From Bacteroidales bacterium (GTDB lineage: Bacteria; Bacteroidota; Bacteroidia; Bacteroidales; UBA932), in NCBI GenBank assembly GCA_017631435.1, contig JAGBTG010000056.1, positions 124,001 through 188,000 of the forward strand: DNA of 64,000 bases, given 5' to 3'. This document shows positions 1 through 9,010 of the stretch, piece by piece. Below the pieces are notes generated by a model. It was not told the DNA's origin. It searched no databases and saw only the letters and a list, made by a program, of their open reading frames with translations. Every line of letters begins with the position of its first letter. The first letter of the stretch is position 1. Made by a program: the position numbers and the translations under genes.

Positions 1-1478
1 AGCAGCCCCTTTCTAATAACAACCGTTCCTGTTATTGTCTGTTTGTCATTGAGGGCATCAAGATTGTCGAGAACCACTGTAGCCTCATTGTAATCGCCGC
101 TCTCCAGAGACATAAAATCGTTTATTGGCGGCTGTGACGATATCTCGCATCCGTCTGCCCACTCAATTACCGGCTTGTCTGCAGATGTAGTGGCTCTGCC
201 GTCAATCCTGCTCAGGTAATATCCTAAATCTATAGTATAGTTTGCAATGCTTCCTCCCGGTGCATTCAAATCATACGAGGCATTATGGTACGGCTTTGAC
301 AAAACCCAAGTGGTATTGCCGTTCCCGTCTGTTTGTGGGGTTGCCAGTATCTCCAGTGAGGTCTCATTCACTTTAAGTGAGTATGTGTTGTCTGTAATCT
401 CATTAATCTCATCACTTATAGAGAGCCACACGTTGTTTGATGCAGGGGCGGTGAGGGCCTCCTCAAATGTCTTCTGGCCATAATACAGTTTTCCGGTAAT
501 ATTTATGGTATAAGTGAAATTCCTCCTTATCTTCACATAATCTCCATCCTTGTCCATAAGGATAACCCTGTAATACAGATCCTCCTTGTCACCATTGTTG
601 CGCCCTTTTATTATAATGCTCACCGGATCTGAACTCTTGTTGTCTGTTTCAAAAACCACTGTCTCCTCGGCAATGTCAACATCCTCCGGTGGAGACAGCC
701 TTGTGGTATTGTGCGGAAGGGTAATGAAATCTGTAGTGGTCCAGTCGCAATCTCCAACCCACGTCTCGGTACCGTTTGAGGAGGTTACATTGGTAGTGAA
801 ATTAAACCCTTTCTGTGGGTGGTACGGGGCAACGGTACCAAAAGCGCATGTATTGGTAACTGTAAAACCTTGCACATCAAACAACCCATCTTTAGACGGC
901 ACCCAGAATCTTGCCTGATTTCTAAGCAGCCTTATTGGTTTATCGGGGGAGCCGTGGGTCTCCTTCAGCCTGTTTATAAAAGACTTGGCATCGGGAATAT
1001 CAGGACCATAGGCGGCAAAATATCCCCAATATATCACCATTCCCGACGATCCTTCCAATTTTGCAATCACATCATGCTCGGTCTGTCCTATAAAATTCTC
1101 CTCAGCAAAGGATGTTGTATTCTGATTGGCAATAAAATGGATTCTCCTGGTGTTCTCTGGAACAAGCACCTCATTAATTGAACCGCTTACGCTGAATCCG
1201 TTGCTTGAAGCTGCGCCCTGGCTTATTGTTACATTATCTACATGGGTGATGAAAACACCATAGTTGTCAAAACAGAAAAGGTTCATCTTGTTCACACCTT
1301 TACCGTCGGGATCAGCGGCCTTTGTAAGCCTCTCAATCATATCAGGTGCGCTGAAATACAGACTCACAGGCATATAACCCTCAGGTATTTTCTTCCAGTT
1401 GATGAACTCGTCCTTGTGGCAGGATGTTGAAATTGCAACGGCAAGTGCCAACAGGATATATTTTAATTTTCTTCTCAT
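1..1478 (-). CDS. Fimbrial-locus lipoprotein, partial (C-terminus beyond window)
   Basis: The frame is open from an ATG at 1478 to the window edge, about 490 residues, so the C-terminus is missing. It begins MRRKLKYILLALAVAISTSC, a lipoprotein signal with Cys at the lipobox, followed by HKDE. The body is beta-rich with no catalytic motif, as in surface fimbrial accessory or tip proteins. It is the last visible gene of the leftward fimbrial operon and starts 5 bp after the stop of the 784-residue gene upstream, so it should be co-transcribed. By family analogy it would be exported as a lipoprotein and polymerised or anchored at the cell surface. I infer a DUF4906-like minor or tip fimbrial component from context and length; no single motif proves it. 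Confidence 0.6.
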   Translation of the reverse strand, partial: MRRKLKYILLALAVAISTSCHKDEFINWKKIPEGYMPVSLYFSAPDMIERLTKAADPDGKGVNKMNLFCFDNYGVFITHVDNVTISQGAASSNGFSVSGSINEVLVPENTRRIHFIANQNTTSFAEENFIGQTEHDVIAKLEGSSGMVIYWGYFAAYGPDIPDAKSFINRLKETHGSPDKPIRLLRNQARFWVPSKDGLFDVQGFTVTNTCAFGTVAPYHPQKGFNFTTNVTSSNGTETWVGDCDWTTTDFITLPHNTTRLSPPEDVDIAEETVVFETDNKSSDPVSIIIKGRNNGDKEDLYYRVILMDKDGDYVKIRRNFTYTINITGKLYYGQKTFEEALTAPASNNVWLSISDEINEITDNTYSLKVNETSLEILATPQTDGNGNTTWVLSKPYHNASYDLNAPGGSIANYTIDLGYYLSRIDGRATTSADKPVIEWADGCEISSQPPINDFMSLESGDYNEATVVLDNLDALNDKQTITGTVVIRKGL

Positions 1479-1483
1479 GGCTT

Positions 1484-3838
1484 CTATTGGTTTGTTTTGG
1501 TAGGAGATGGGGTATACACATCACGCACACAGCGCACTTTTGGATCGCCCGTATCTCCTGCAACCCCTGTTGCTACTGGTTGGCCGGATGCAGACCAGTA
1601 CTGGTTACCGGTAAGTACCACATCCATGGCAACCGAATTCTGCTGGAATTTTGCAATGATTCCAATCTCTTTTGTAGTTGGCAGGCGCCAGTCCTCCAGC
1701 CTTATAATATTCCCATTATTATCCCTGTATGTCTCTGCATATTCCCTGCAGTGTGTTTTTGCGGCGTTAGCAGCTGTCATCGCCTGTGTTGCTCCCAATC
1801 CCGACGCTATCATGAACGATGGTGATACCAGTTCATTGTTTTCATCAGAAGGATCTGTATAGCCATCTTTGTCAAGTGCCGGACGCCCCAGCTTGTAATC
1901 ACTTGATGTGGTTGTAATGGTTATATGGTACATACGTGGATTCAGATAATGGGATATGCTGGTATAGTAGTTAAGCTGGTATTTCTTATTCGTTCCCCAT
2001 CCCGATGTTGTCCAGTAATAATATATCATACTCACATGGCCGTCATTATTGAAGTTGGTACCCGCCTCCTTTGAGTTGAATGTCCTGTAGGTATTGTTCC
2101 TGTCATAGTTGCTGCTGTAGCTCCAACCGTTGTTGCTCCATTGGGCGGCTATACGGCCACTCTGGCCGTAATTGAGCAAATCTGTACCGCCAAAGTCAGT
2201 CCTGTAGGAAAAATAGCCCAAAATTCCCTGAATATACACTGTAGGGTACTGTGTAACGGTAAAGCTCTTTTTCACCCCATCCTGGTTTTCAACCTCAAAT
2301 GTCATGTACATTATAACATTGTCAACCCCTTCCGGATATGTTGAATTTACAGTTATTGTACCGTTAAGGGTGTTTGCTGTGGAACTTGCACTGGGATTTC
2401 TGTTATCAACCTCCTTGCCTGCCTTGTTGATATAATATGCCCTTACAAGCTTAACGTTCTTTACAGGAGTAGAAGACGCAAACTTTATTTCAGAGTTTGT
2501 GGTTGCATTATGCATCTCTATGGCATAAGTGTTCAGGTTCAGATATTTTACATCTGTTACCTCTCCACCAATATCAATAGTACGCTCGTTCCAGGGGAAA
2601 GCCTCGTAGTATATGGGTTCAAGCATTACCGGTTCCATGGAGGTCTGGGCTCCAGGAGCATCCACATTGGCCACTATCTTATAATGATAGTTTCTTTTTA
2701 ACGAGAATTTTCCGCCGTCACTGTCACTCTTGGTTGTCCTGAAAGGAATCTCATAATAGTTCCTCTCCATATACTCGCCTATACCTGTACCTGTACCTGT
2801 ACCTGCATCTTTGTACAGGATAGCAGGCAGATTCACAATGAGGAACGGCGCATTCTCAAAAATTGCCTCACTCTCATCTGTACCGCCCCAGGAATAGGAG
2901 TAGATATAGGCTATAACCTTAACATCATCTACAGAACCTTCTGCGTTTGTCACCCCTGTTTTGGAAGGTATCATATAACCTCCATTAGTAATGGGGTTGG
3001 TTTTCCTCTTGTCGGTGGCAGAAGCTTCTCCCCATAACGGTGTAACATATCTCAGATTCCTTATGTAGTAGCTGTTGTGCAAATATGAAAAGTGTTCAGG
3101 GGCTGTAAGGTCCTCCAACTTTATATTCTGGGCCTGTTCTGCGGTATAGTTACCCTCTTCAAAACTCTTTGGCATACCAAAGGCATATATCAATTTGCTG
3201 CCGGCATTCTTTTTAAAATGCATTTCCACCTTGGCCGCAGCACGCACAAGAATTACCTTAATCCTGTAATTCTCGGTTATATCCATGTCTGAAGGGAATT
3301 CTATGCCGGTGTAATTGGATTCGTCGGGAGGAGTATTGGAATCATTATTATTTGTTGCCAGGCCGGTCATAAGGAAACTTTGGGGCAGGTCATATTCAAA
3401 ACCTGTGTAGCCTGTAAGGTTAATGTATGTTGTCTCTTCCTGCAGGCTTTTCAGCCCTCCAATTGTTTTTGTATTTCCCAATGTGGTAACATCAATCTTG
3501 CTGTTGGCAACAACATATATCTTCACCCTCTTGCCTTTAAGGTTTTCAAGTTTTATTCCCCGCAGTTCCCTCTCACCACTGCTGCTGCCATCTGCAATTA
3601 TCCTCTCATAGTGGAGAAACTCCTCCTGGCCACCCGTTACATCAAAGAAGAAAAGATCCAGATGGGTAACCATCTCCTCAAAAGAGAAATCAGTTTCTCC
3701 ATTTGCCCTTACACCAGAATTGCTCAGCAAAGAGAAATCGAGCACCAGGTTGTGCGGATGGTGAATCTGTTCCTTCTCCATACAGCTGCAAAGCAAAAGT
3801 GTTGCACAAATAAATATGTATATGAAATTTCTTGCCAT
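1484..3838 (-). CDS. Large fimbrial tip/adhesin lipoprotein with C-terminal Fib_succ_major/DUF1566-like domain
   Basis: 784 residues. The N-terminus ends in the lipobox LLLCSCMEKE, so it is a predicted lipoprotein. The first ~400 residues are a beta-rich DUF4906/fimbrillin-type region with VVANSK and ILVRAAAKVEM segments like those in Mfa-type minor fimbrial proteins. The last ~120 residues carry DWRLPTTKEIGIIAKF, YWSAS and VRCVRD, the signature of Fibrobacter-major-paralogue/DUF1566 domains, which are C-terminal modules of secreted adhesin-like proteins. A Gly-Thr run (GTGTGTGIG) is encoded by a hexanucleotide repeat. It lies within the fimbrial operon, 29 bp downstream of the preceding gene. 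The likely role is a tip or adhesive component; the ligand is unknown. Confidence 0.7.
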   Translation of the reverse strand: MARNFIYIFICATLLLCSCMEKEQIHHPHNLVLDFSLLSNSGVRANGETDFSFEEMVTHLDLFFFDVTGGQEEFLHYERIIADGSSSGERELRGIKLENLKGKRVKIYVVANSKIDVTTLGNTKTIGGLKSLQEETTYINLTGYTGFEYDLPQSFLMTGLATNNNDSNTPPDESNYTGIEFPSDMDITENYRIKVILVRAAAKVEMHFKKNAGSKLIYAFGMPKSFEEGNYTAEQAQNIKLEDLTAPEHFSYLHNSYYIRNLRYVTPLWGEASATDKRKTNPITNGGYMIPSKTGVTNAEGSVDDVKVIAYIYSYSWGGTDESEAIFENAPFLIVNLPAILYKDAGTGTGTGIGEYMERNYYEIPFRTTKSDSDGGKFSLKRNYHYKIVANVDAPGAQTSMEPVMLEPIYYEAFPWNERTIDIGGEVTDVKYLNLNTYAIEMHNATTNSEIKFASSTPVKNVKLVRAYYINKAGKEVDNRNPSASSTANTLNGTITVNSTYPEGVDNVIMYMTFEVENQDGVKKSFTVTQYPTVYIQGILGYFSYRTDFGGTDLLNYGQSGRIAAQWSNNGWSYSSNYDRNNTYRTFNSKEAGTNFNNDGHVSMIYYYWTTSGWGTNKKYQLNYYTSISHYLNPRMYHITITTTSSDYKLGRPALDKDGYTDPSDENNELVSPSFMIASGLGATQAMTAANAAKTHCREYAETYRDNNGNIIRLEDWRLPTTKEIGIIAKFQQNSVAMDVVLTGNQYWSASGQPVATGVAGDTGDPKVRCVRDVYTPSPTKTNQ
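2783..2805. repeat. In-frame hexanucleotide repeat (ACCTGT)3.8
   Basis: Nearly four tandem copies of ACCTGT on the plus strand encode a Gly-Thr dipeptide run inside the 784-residue fimbrial protein on the minus strand. The unit is six bases, so slippage would change length without changing frame. Confidence 0.8.
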
Positions 3839-3867
3839 AATTGCCGGTCCCTTTAATTGGTGGATAC

Positions 3868-5592
3868 CTACATATCCTCACCTTGTATTACCCTAATCTT
3901 ATACCTCTCGCCTCCGCTGTTGCTCCATAGCGTGCCGCCGCCACCTGCATTTATAAGTAGCTCGTCAGCATTTCCCCCCAGCCATGATGCAGGGTAGGTT
4001 ATATATATGTCAGCCCCTTTCAGCACCCCATTTGAGGCAGCTTTCTTTGGGTAAAGCCTTATCTGGTACAGGATATTGTGTGGAGTAAATGTAACCTTAT
4101 TCTGATTGGTTCCCTCATTTTTAATGATATTATCATTATCTTCTTGGCACACTGCCAGAATAAAATCGTCCCCCTGCTCATTATCCGCAACCCAGGTTCC
4201 GTCTATAAGGGTATACTCGGTATGGTGTACTGTCCATTGTCTGTCTGCAACATCACTTTGGGCCATCTTAAAATAAAATGCAAAAGCGCCCCCATCTACA
4301 TCAGGGGCTTGAGAATCATTATTAAAAAATTTGCTATTGTATCTTGTTACAGGCTGGTCATAATCAGGGGTTCCGTCTGAGTGCTTTTTAACAGCGCTTA
4401 TCTCCACGGTAGGGTACTTGAAGTCAAGCTGTTCGTTAACCTCTGTCCACGGTTGTACGCTGTATGAGATTACCAGTGCACCCTCTTTGTTTATGTCAAA
4501 AATGGCATTTATCATGTAATTGTTGTTCCTTACAATGCGTGGCAGAGGCATATAGCATTTTCCGCTCCCAGAATCATCACCGTTATCAAGTTTGGAATAT
4601 GAGTAACTTATCTCAAGGTACAATGAACCTGTAGGATAATTCTCTGCCAATGTTGGATCATACCCCGCATTATAGTTGCTGCTCCATTCATCTCCGTGGT
4701 TATTCTCATAAATGAAGGCCCATCCAACAAGTGACTTGCTTTCCGTAATTTCTTTTTTCACAAAAATTGGGGTGTTGTTTTCAAATGAATTGTAAAGTGT
4801 TGCCGGCTGGGGCTGGGTACTCACTTGCAGACCGGAATAATCTCCAAAGATTGAAGGGGATGTTGCATTTTCAAGATTCTCCCCTGTATAGTCAGAGAAC
4901 AGAGCCCCCTCAACAGGAATTGCTATTTTGCTTGAAAAAAGTTTTATCTGCTCCACGTAAAAACTATAATTCGCCCCATCTGCCGTTTTGGCGTAAAAAT
5001 CGCTTTTTGCAACAGGCCTGAACACCTCAATTCTTATTGTGGCCGGATTATCCATCCCCTTTTTAAAAGTTGCATCCTTCCAATGGGAGAATGGCATAAG
5101 GGTATTTGCTGCAACCGCATCAAATTCTCCAAACACCGCAGTACTTAACTGGTTATATGTAGTATGGGAGTCAAGGACAAGCAGTTGCTGCTCATCTCTC
5201 TCATGTGCCTTATAAATTTTCCCTAATGCCCCTTTGTTTACTACTGCAAAAAATCTGTAATGCCTTTCATTCTCAAATACGGGAATATACATGCCAACAA
5301 CCTCGGTTGTTCTGGAATTGTTGAATTCTGCTGAAACATAAGCAGCAGCAGCGCCATTTGCATCAACGGGATTTCCGTTGTTATCTATCTCAAAGGCCCA
5401 CACCATAACATTGCCAATTGTGCTTGTGGCTTTTGTGGCCTGTTCATCTCCAACGGAAAATGCAAGCTCTACCTTAACTGTATCGTTTTGTCCATTCCCC
5501 TGCAGTTGCTCCTTGTTGCACGAGTTTGCCACTACGCACAACGTACACGCAGAACACAGCCAGAAAAGTATATTTATAAAGTGCCTCATCAT
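3868..5592 (-). CDS. Fimbrial subunit-like lipoprotein (FimA/Mfa minor-subunit type)
   Basis: About 574 residues, starting at the ATG at 5592; the frame extends to a TTG at 5595, but the ATG overlaps the upstream stop as TGATG, which suggests translational coupling. The signal peptide ends VVANSCNKEQ, a lipobox. After it, KVELAFSVGDEQATKAT and a segment with VMVWAFEIDNNG resemble the N-terminal domain of P. gingivalis FimA-type fimbrillins (PF06321-like), including the AVVNKG stretch. It lies between an Mfa_like_1 fimbrillin upstream and the tip-type protein downstream. It is likely an accessory or major shaft protein; which one cannot be decided from sequence alone. Confidence 0.7.
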   Translation of the reverse strand: MMRHFINILFWLCSACTLCVVANSCNKEQLQGNGQNDTVKVELAFSVGDEQATKATSTIGNVMVWAFEIDNNGNPVDANGAAAAYVSAEFNNSRTTEVVGMYIPVFENERHYRFFAVVNKGALGKIYKAHERDEQQLLVLDSHTTYNQLSTAVFGEFDAVAANTLMPFSHWKDATFKKGMDNPATIRIEVFRPVAKSDFYAKTADGANYSFYVEQIKLFSSKIAIPVEGALFSDYTGENLENATSPSIFGDYSGLQVSTQPQPATLYNSFENNTPIFVKKEITESKSLVGWAFIYENNHGDEWSSNYNAGYDPTLAENYPTGSLYLEISYSYSKLDNGDDSGSGKCYMPLPRIVRNNNYMINAIFDINKEGALVISYSVQPWTEVNEQLDFKYPTVEISAVKKHSDGTPDYDQPVTRYNSKFFNNDSQAPDVDGGAFAFYFKMAQSDVADRQWTVHHTEYTLIDGTWVADNEQGDDFILAVCQEDNDNIIKNEGTNQNKVTFTPHNILYQIRLYPKKAASNGVLKGADIYITYPASWLGGNADELLINAGGGGTLWSNSGGERYKIRVIQGEDM

Positions 5593-6689
5593 CAATTTAT
5601 AGGGAATGTAGTATCTGTATTCTTTTCAAACCAGGGTTGTGTTGTAACCTCAATCTTCAATGTTACAACCTCACCTTGCTGTATTGTCATGTTTACGGTG
5701 GTCACTTTTCCGGCAATAACCTCAATAACATCTTTGCCGGAGAGTGTAACCTCTCTAATGCTGTAGGTAGAGCCTCCGTCTGTGCTCAGACCCACACTGA
5801 ATTTTTCTATGGAAACAGGAAGTAAAAATGCAGTAAACTCATGAATAAACTCACCTGTACTAACAACACTTCCTTCACCCAATGTTTCCCTGTTAAGAAC
5901 CCTTTTTGTATTTTCTCCACCCTCTACAACATTCCACACCGGCAGATCTTCATTATCATAGGTGTAATTGAAAACCCCCTGGGTGTTTATACTGTAACTC
6001 ATGGATTTAACCACAGCCGTATATTGGCCGTTGTTCTCTGTAATCTCCTGTCCGTTCTCATCAAATGCCCCTTTAGGGGGAAGCACCGAGAACTTGAACT
6101 GCAGTTTACCCATCAGATGTCTGAACACCAGCTGGGTCTTCCCGTTTGCAGCGGGTTTTTCAACAGAACGTTTCTCTGCAAACAGAATATCTGTAATGGC
6201 CTCGTCCTCAGCCCTTAATTTATAAGATATCACCGGAGGTCCCATCTGGTTGGCCGGTGAAATTGATATGTTTTTGTTAAGAGGGGTATATGCATAAAAA
6301 TCAAGCAGATCCCCTTTGTTGTTGGGCCAGTATTTCAATGGGGAATAATACCATCCGTCCCCGGTTAAAACAACCGGCTGTGCATACATGAAATTAGGGG
6401 CAACCCCCTTAACATCTTCTCCATTCATGCGGTAATGGCCAAACACTCTGAGAGAATCACCCTCCATAAATCCTGTTTTTGAAGGGTCTGCAACACCTTC
6501 TTCCTCCTCTGTATTGTCATCTGGGGAATTATTGTCATCACCGTCTCTGGTAAGCAGGTTCCACTCCCCGCAGGCGCTGAACCCCACAGGCATATTGTCC
6601 CCGTTGCCCACATCCTCTTTGGAGCAACCGGGCAACACCATTGCTGCCGCAAATACCAATATGAAAAACAATCTGCCCATAAAATGCAT
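5592..6689 (-). CDS. Fimbrillin family protein (Mfa_like_1)
   Basis: 365 residues with lipoprotein signal AAAMVLPGCSKED. The segment PNFMYAQPVVLTGDGWYYSP followed by LKYWPNNKGDLLDFYAYTP is the hallmark of the Mfa_like_1 fimbrillin family (PF13149), shared almost word for word with the next gene upstream. A start nine bases further in (MGRL) is possible. An acidic Asp/Glu/Asn stretch follows the signal peptide (DGDDNNSPDDNTEEEEG). It is separated from the upstream fimbrillin by a strong hairpin, so it may be made in smaller amounts. Exported as a lipoprotein, it probably joins the fimbria as a minor subunit or anchor. Confidence 0.85.
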   Translation of the reverse strand: MHFMGRLFFILVFAAAMVLPGCSKEDVGNGDNMPVGFSACGEWNLLTRDGDDNNSPDDNTEEEEGVADPSKTGFMEGDSLRVFGHYRMNGEDVKGVAPNFMYAQPVVLTGDGWYYSPLKYWPNNKGDLLDFYAYTPLNKNISISPANQMGPPVISYKLRAEDEAITDILFAEKRSVEKPAANGKTQLVFRHLMGKLQFKFSVLPPKGAFDENGQEITENNGQYTAVVKSMSYSINTQGVFNYTYDNEDLPVWNVVEGGENTKRVLNRETLGEGSVVSTGEFIHEFTAFLLPVSIEKFSVGLSTDGGSTYSIREVTLSGKDVIEVIAGKVTTVNMTIQQGEVVTLKIEVTTQPWFEKNTDTTFPIN

Positions 6690-6727
6690 CTGCTTACCCT
6701 TAAATCTTTTCAGTTTTGTTTTAATAA

Positions 6728-6752
6728 CCTTGCAGGGGGAGCCCCTGCAAGG
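6728..6752 (-). terminator. Strong intra-operon hairpin downstream of the main fimbrillin gene
   Basis: CCTTGCAGGGG and CCCCTGCAAGG form a perfect 11-bp stem around a 3-base loop, between the stop of the 383-residue fimbrillin (6779) and the next start (6689). The usual T-run is missing on the minus strand; TTATTAAAA follows. It could be a partial terminator or an mRNA 3'-end stabiliser that favours the upstream fimbrillin. Confidence 0.6.
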
Positions 6753-6778
6753 TCAGATATTTGTAATGTGCTTTTTTG

Positions 6779-7930
6779 TTAGTTGTTGAAGTTGATAGGA
6801 ACATTAACAGCATAATCGCCACCATCTTTCCACTCGCTTACACTTGCATCAAACTTAACACTTGTAAGACCAAGCTGCAAGTTGAAATTGTATGCCTTAC
6901 CCTGCTCAAAGTTGAATGAGAAGTAATCAGAAGTAATATTGTTGGTGATTACAGATTGTCCGCCATCAAGTTTGTCATCAATAGTGGTTACGGTATATAG
7001 TACTCTAATCTGCAATGCGTTTTGAGTAGTTGAACCATCAAAATAATGAGGAACCACCATCAAATAGCCACTTTCTTTCTCTCCAGCAACATTTAGAGAT
7101 GTCTTGTTTATAAGTGTATTGCTTCCATTAGTTGTACAGTTGTACAATTTGCTTGCTGGGATAGTAAAGCTATCATATTTGCTAGCAGATTTCTCCCAAG
7201 TTGTAGGATTGTTCAAACTCAAAACTCCACCAGTAACAAATCCTCCTTTTATTTCAATCTCCTTTATTTCAACTCTAGTATTTTCATAGTCAAATCCTTT
7301 GCCAGTTTGGGTTTTATCACTTTCACCGGTTTTGTCCTCAGCAACAACATCGTCCAAAATCTGTGCAGAGAATCCGATTCTCGACAAAGCATGTGCAAAC
7401 TCAAATTTGATCATACCAGTAATGCTTTGTTTAGTCATATTTTTGGTGTCATTCTTTGAGTAAAGGACATCAATGTGTTCATTTACATCAGCATCAACAC
7501 TGTAATATAGTTTAGGGGTGCCTGGTGTAATATTGCTAGAAACAGTAAGTTTGTCATCTGCATCCCATGGTGCGTAGGCAAAGAAACTGATTTGATCACC
7601 AGTGTTGTTTGGCCAGTATTTCAATGGTGAGTATTCCCATGCAGAACCTCCATTTGGTATAGATACTTTCTGGTCAAACATGAAGTTAGGTGTAGCAGAT
7701 TCACTCCAATCATTTCCTCCTGTATAGAACGCAAAAACACCAAATGAAATCTTGTTCAAATCGGATACGTTGTCAATACTTGCAGCCTTGGTCTCAGCAC
7801 CGCGGCCTACATATGTTCCAAACTCAATTGGTTGGTCTTGAGGAACCTCGCTAAGAACCTCATCCTTCTGGCAAGCAGTGAATGATACTGCAGCTGCTGC
7901 CAATAGTCCTAGAAATAATTTTCTTTTCAT
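6779..7930 (-). CDS. Fimbrillin family protein (Mfa_like_1), candidate major subunit
   Basis: 383 residues with lipoprotein signal AAVSFTACQKDE. It has PNFMFDQKVSIPNGGSAWEY and SPLKYWPNNTGDQISFFAYA, the Mfa_like_1 (PF13149) signature. It is the first fimbrillin of the operon, sits 36 bp after the DUF5119 gene, and is followed by a strong hairpin; this arrangement often marks the abundant shaft subunit. Base composition looks more AT-rich than the flanking fimbrial genes, compatible with faster exchange of an exposed antigen. In the family the lipid-modified precursor is cut by a surface protease before donor-strand polymerisation; I cannot point to the cleavage residue here. Confidence 0.85.
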   Translation of the reverse strand: MKRKLFLGLLAAAAVSFTACQKDEVLSEVPQDQPIEFGTYVGRGAETKAASIDNVSDLNKISFGVFAFYTGGNDWSESATPNFMFDQKVSIPNGGSAWEYSPLKYWPNNTGDQISFFAYAPWDADDKLTVSSNITPGTPKLYYSVDADVNEHIDVLYSKNDTKNMTKQSITGMIKFEFAHALSRIGFSAQILDDVVAEDKTGESDKTQTGKGFDYENTRVEIKEIEIKGGFVTGGVLSLNNPTTWEKSASKYDSFTIPASKLYNCTTNGSNTLINKTSLNVAGEKESGYLMVVPHYFDGSTTQNALQIRVLYTVTTIDDKLDGGQSVITNNITSDYFSFNFEQGKAYNFNLQLGLTSVKFDASVSEWKDGGDYAVNVPINFNN

Positions 7931-7966
7931 AATAATTGTTTGTTTTGGTTATGTATAAATTAAATT

Positions 7967-9010
7967 TTATAAAGTTACAATATGTTCAATCTCTTCTCCC
8001 CACTCATCCACTGTGGCGTCAAATCCCCCTGCGTCTCCGTCAACAGGTTCAACGTCGGGAAGAGGATCCGGAATTTCAAGTTCAAGATGGAGGGTGAGAT
8101 CCTCCGTTTCCCCCTCTTTAATGAGGTCTCCCACATTAAAGGTATAGTTGACCACAGTTTTTCCGTCTACCAGCAGAAGCGACAAGGTGAGGGTGTTTTC
8201 CTCCGATGTGCTGCGGTGGCTTTGCGGAAGGCCAAAACACAGGATTTTGGCATTTATGGTTCCCATTGTAGGGTCATCTGCATGTGTGCCCAGACTCCAC
8301 TGCTCAAGAAGATGTGTTACCTTCCTGTTGCTCCGGGTTGCCTGGCTAATCCTATAGCCCTCAGACATACCGCTTATTGCACCCCTGGCCTGTCTGAGGT
8401 TATATGCATTCTTAATGTGAATTTTTACATTGAGCGTATAAATCACATTTTCCACCGTATGATAAATCAGATCAATACCGCTCTTTGTAATCCTGGTATT
8501 GCTCTCACTGCCCTTGCTCTGCATTACGCTATGCTGCACCTTCTCTACCATCTCCTTGGTAACCTCTGCATTTACCTCAGTATCAGTACCAAACCAATCC
8601 GGTTCATGAGCCACAATCTCATTCTCCGTTCTGGTGGTATACCACTTGGTAGGGGCGTGCACCACACAAACCTCGGCAGCATGATAATCTTTAAGGTTCC
8701 TGAACTCCAGCGAACCAAACTCATTCTCACTCTGGTTGAACACAACCGAAGAATACATTCCCGCCTGCAGATACACCAGCACATGCGAAAGATCATTGCT
8801 CCTGGCAAAAATAGGACTCCCTCCATCCTGAGGATACACAATCACCGTCATTCCCGACGGCTCTTCCTTTTCAATGAACTTGCTCCAGTCTGTATTGATC
8901 CTTATAGGGACCGTATGGGGGTGAAGCAGACACAAATCCTTATGCCTGCACGATGATACCATCATTACCACCGCAATAACCGCCATATTAATGAACAACC
9001 TCCTTACCAT
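7967..9010 (-). CDS. DUF5119-type fimbrial lipoprotein
   Basis: I place the start at the ATG at 9010 (MVRRLFINMAVIAVV...), which gives a lipoprotein signal ending MMVSSCRHKD. The longer frame to 9085 would lie inside the upstream gene. The start overlaps the upstream stop (ATGGTAA), so the two genes are probably coupled. The body, ~347 residues, begins DLCLLHPHTVPIRINTDWSK, the pattern of DUF5119 lipoproteins that regularly sit between a DUF3575 protein and fimbrillins in Bacteroidales. The role is probably anchorage or assembly of fimbriae; the mechanism is unknown. Confidence 0.75.
   Translation of the reverse strand: MVRRLFINMAVIAVVMMVSSCRHKDLCLLHPHTVPIRINTDWSKFIEKEEPSGMTVIVYPQDGGSPIFARSNDLSHVLVYLQAGMYSSVVFNQSENEFGSLEFRNLKDYHAAEVCVVHAPTKWYTTRTENEIVAHEPDWFGTDTEVNAEVTKEMVEKVQHSVMQSKGSESNTRITKSGIDLIYHTVENVIYTLNVKIHIKNAYNLRQARGAISGMSEGYRISQATRSNRKVTHLLEQWSLGTHADDPTMGTINAKILCFGLPQSHRSTSEENTLTLSLLLVDGKTVVNYTFNVGDLIKEGETEDLTLHLELEIPDPLPDVEPVDGDAGGFDATVDEWGEEIEHIVTL

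Noticed and set aside
1424..1862. Plus-strand frames opposite the start of the fimbrial tip gene
   Set aside because: They are shadows of a clear minus-strand lipoprotein gene with domain matches.
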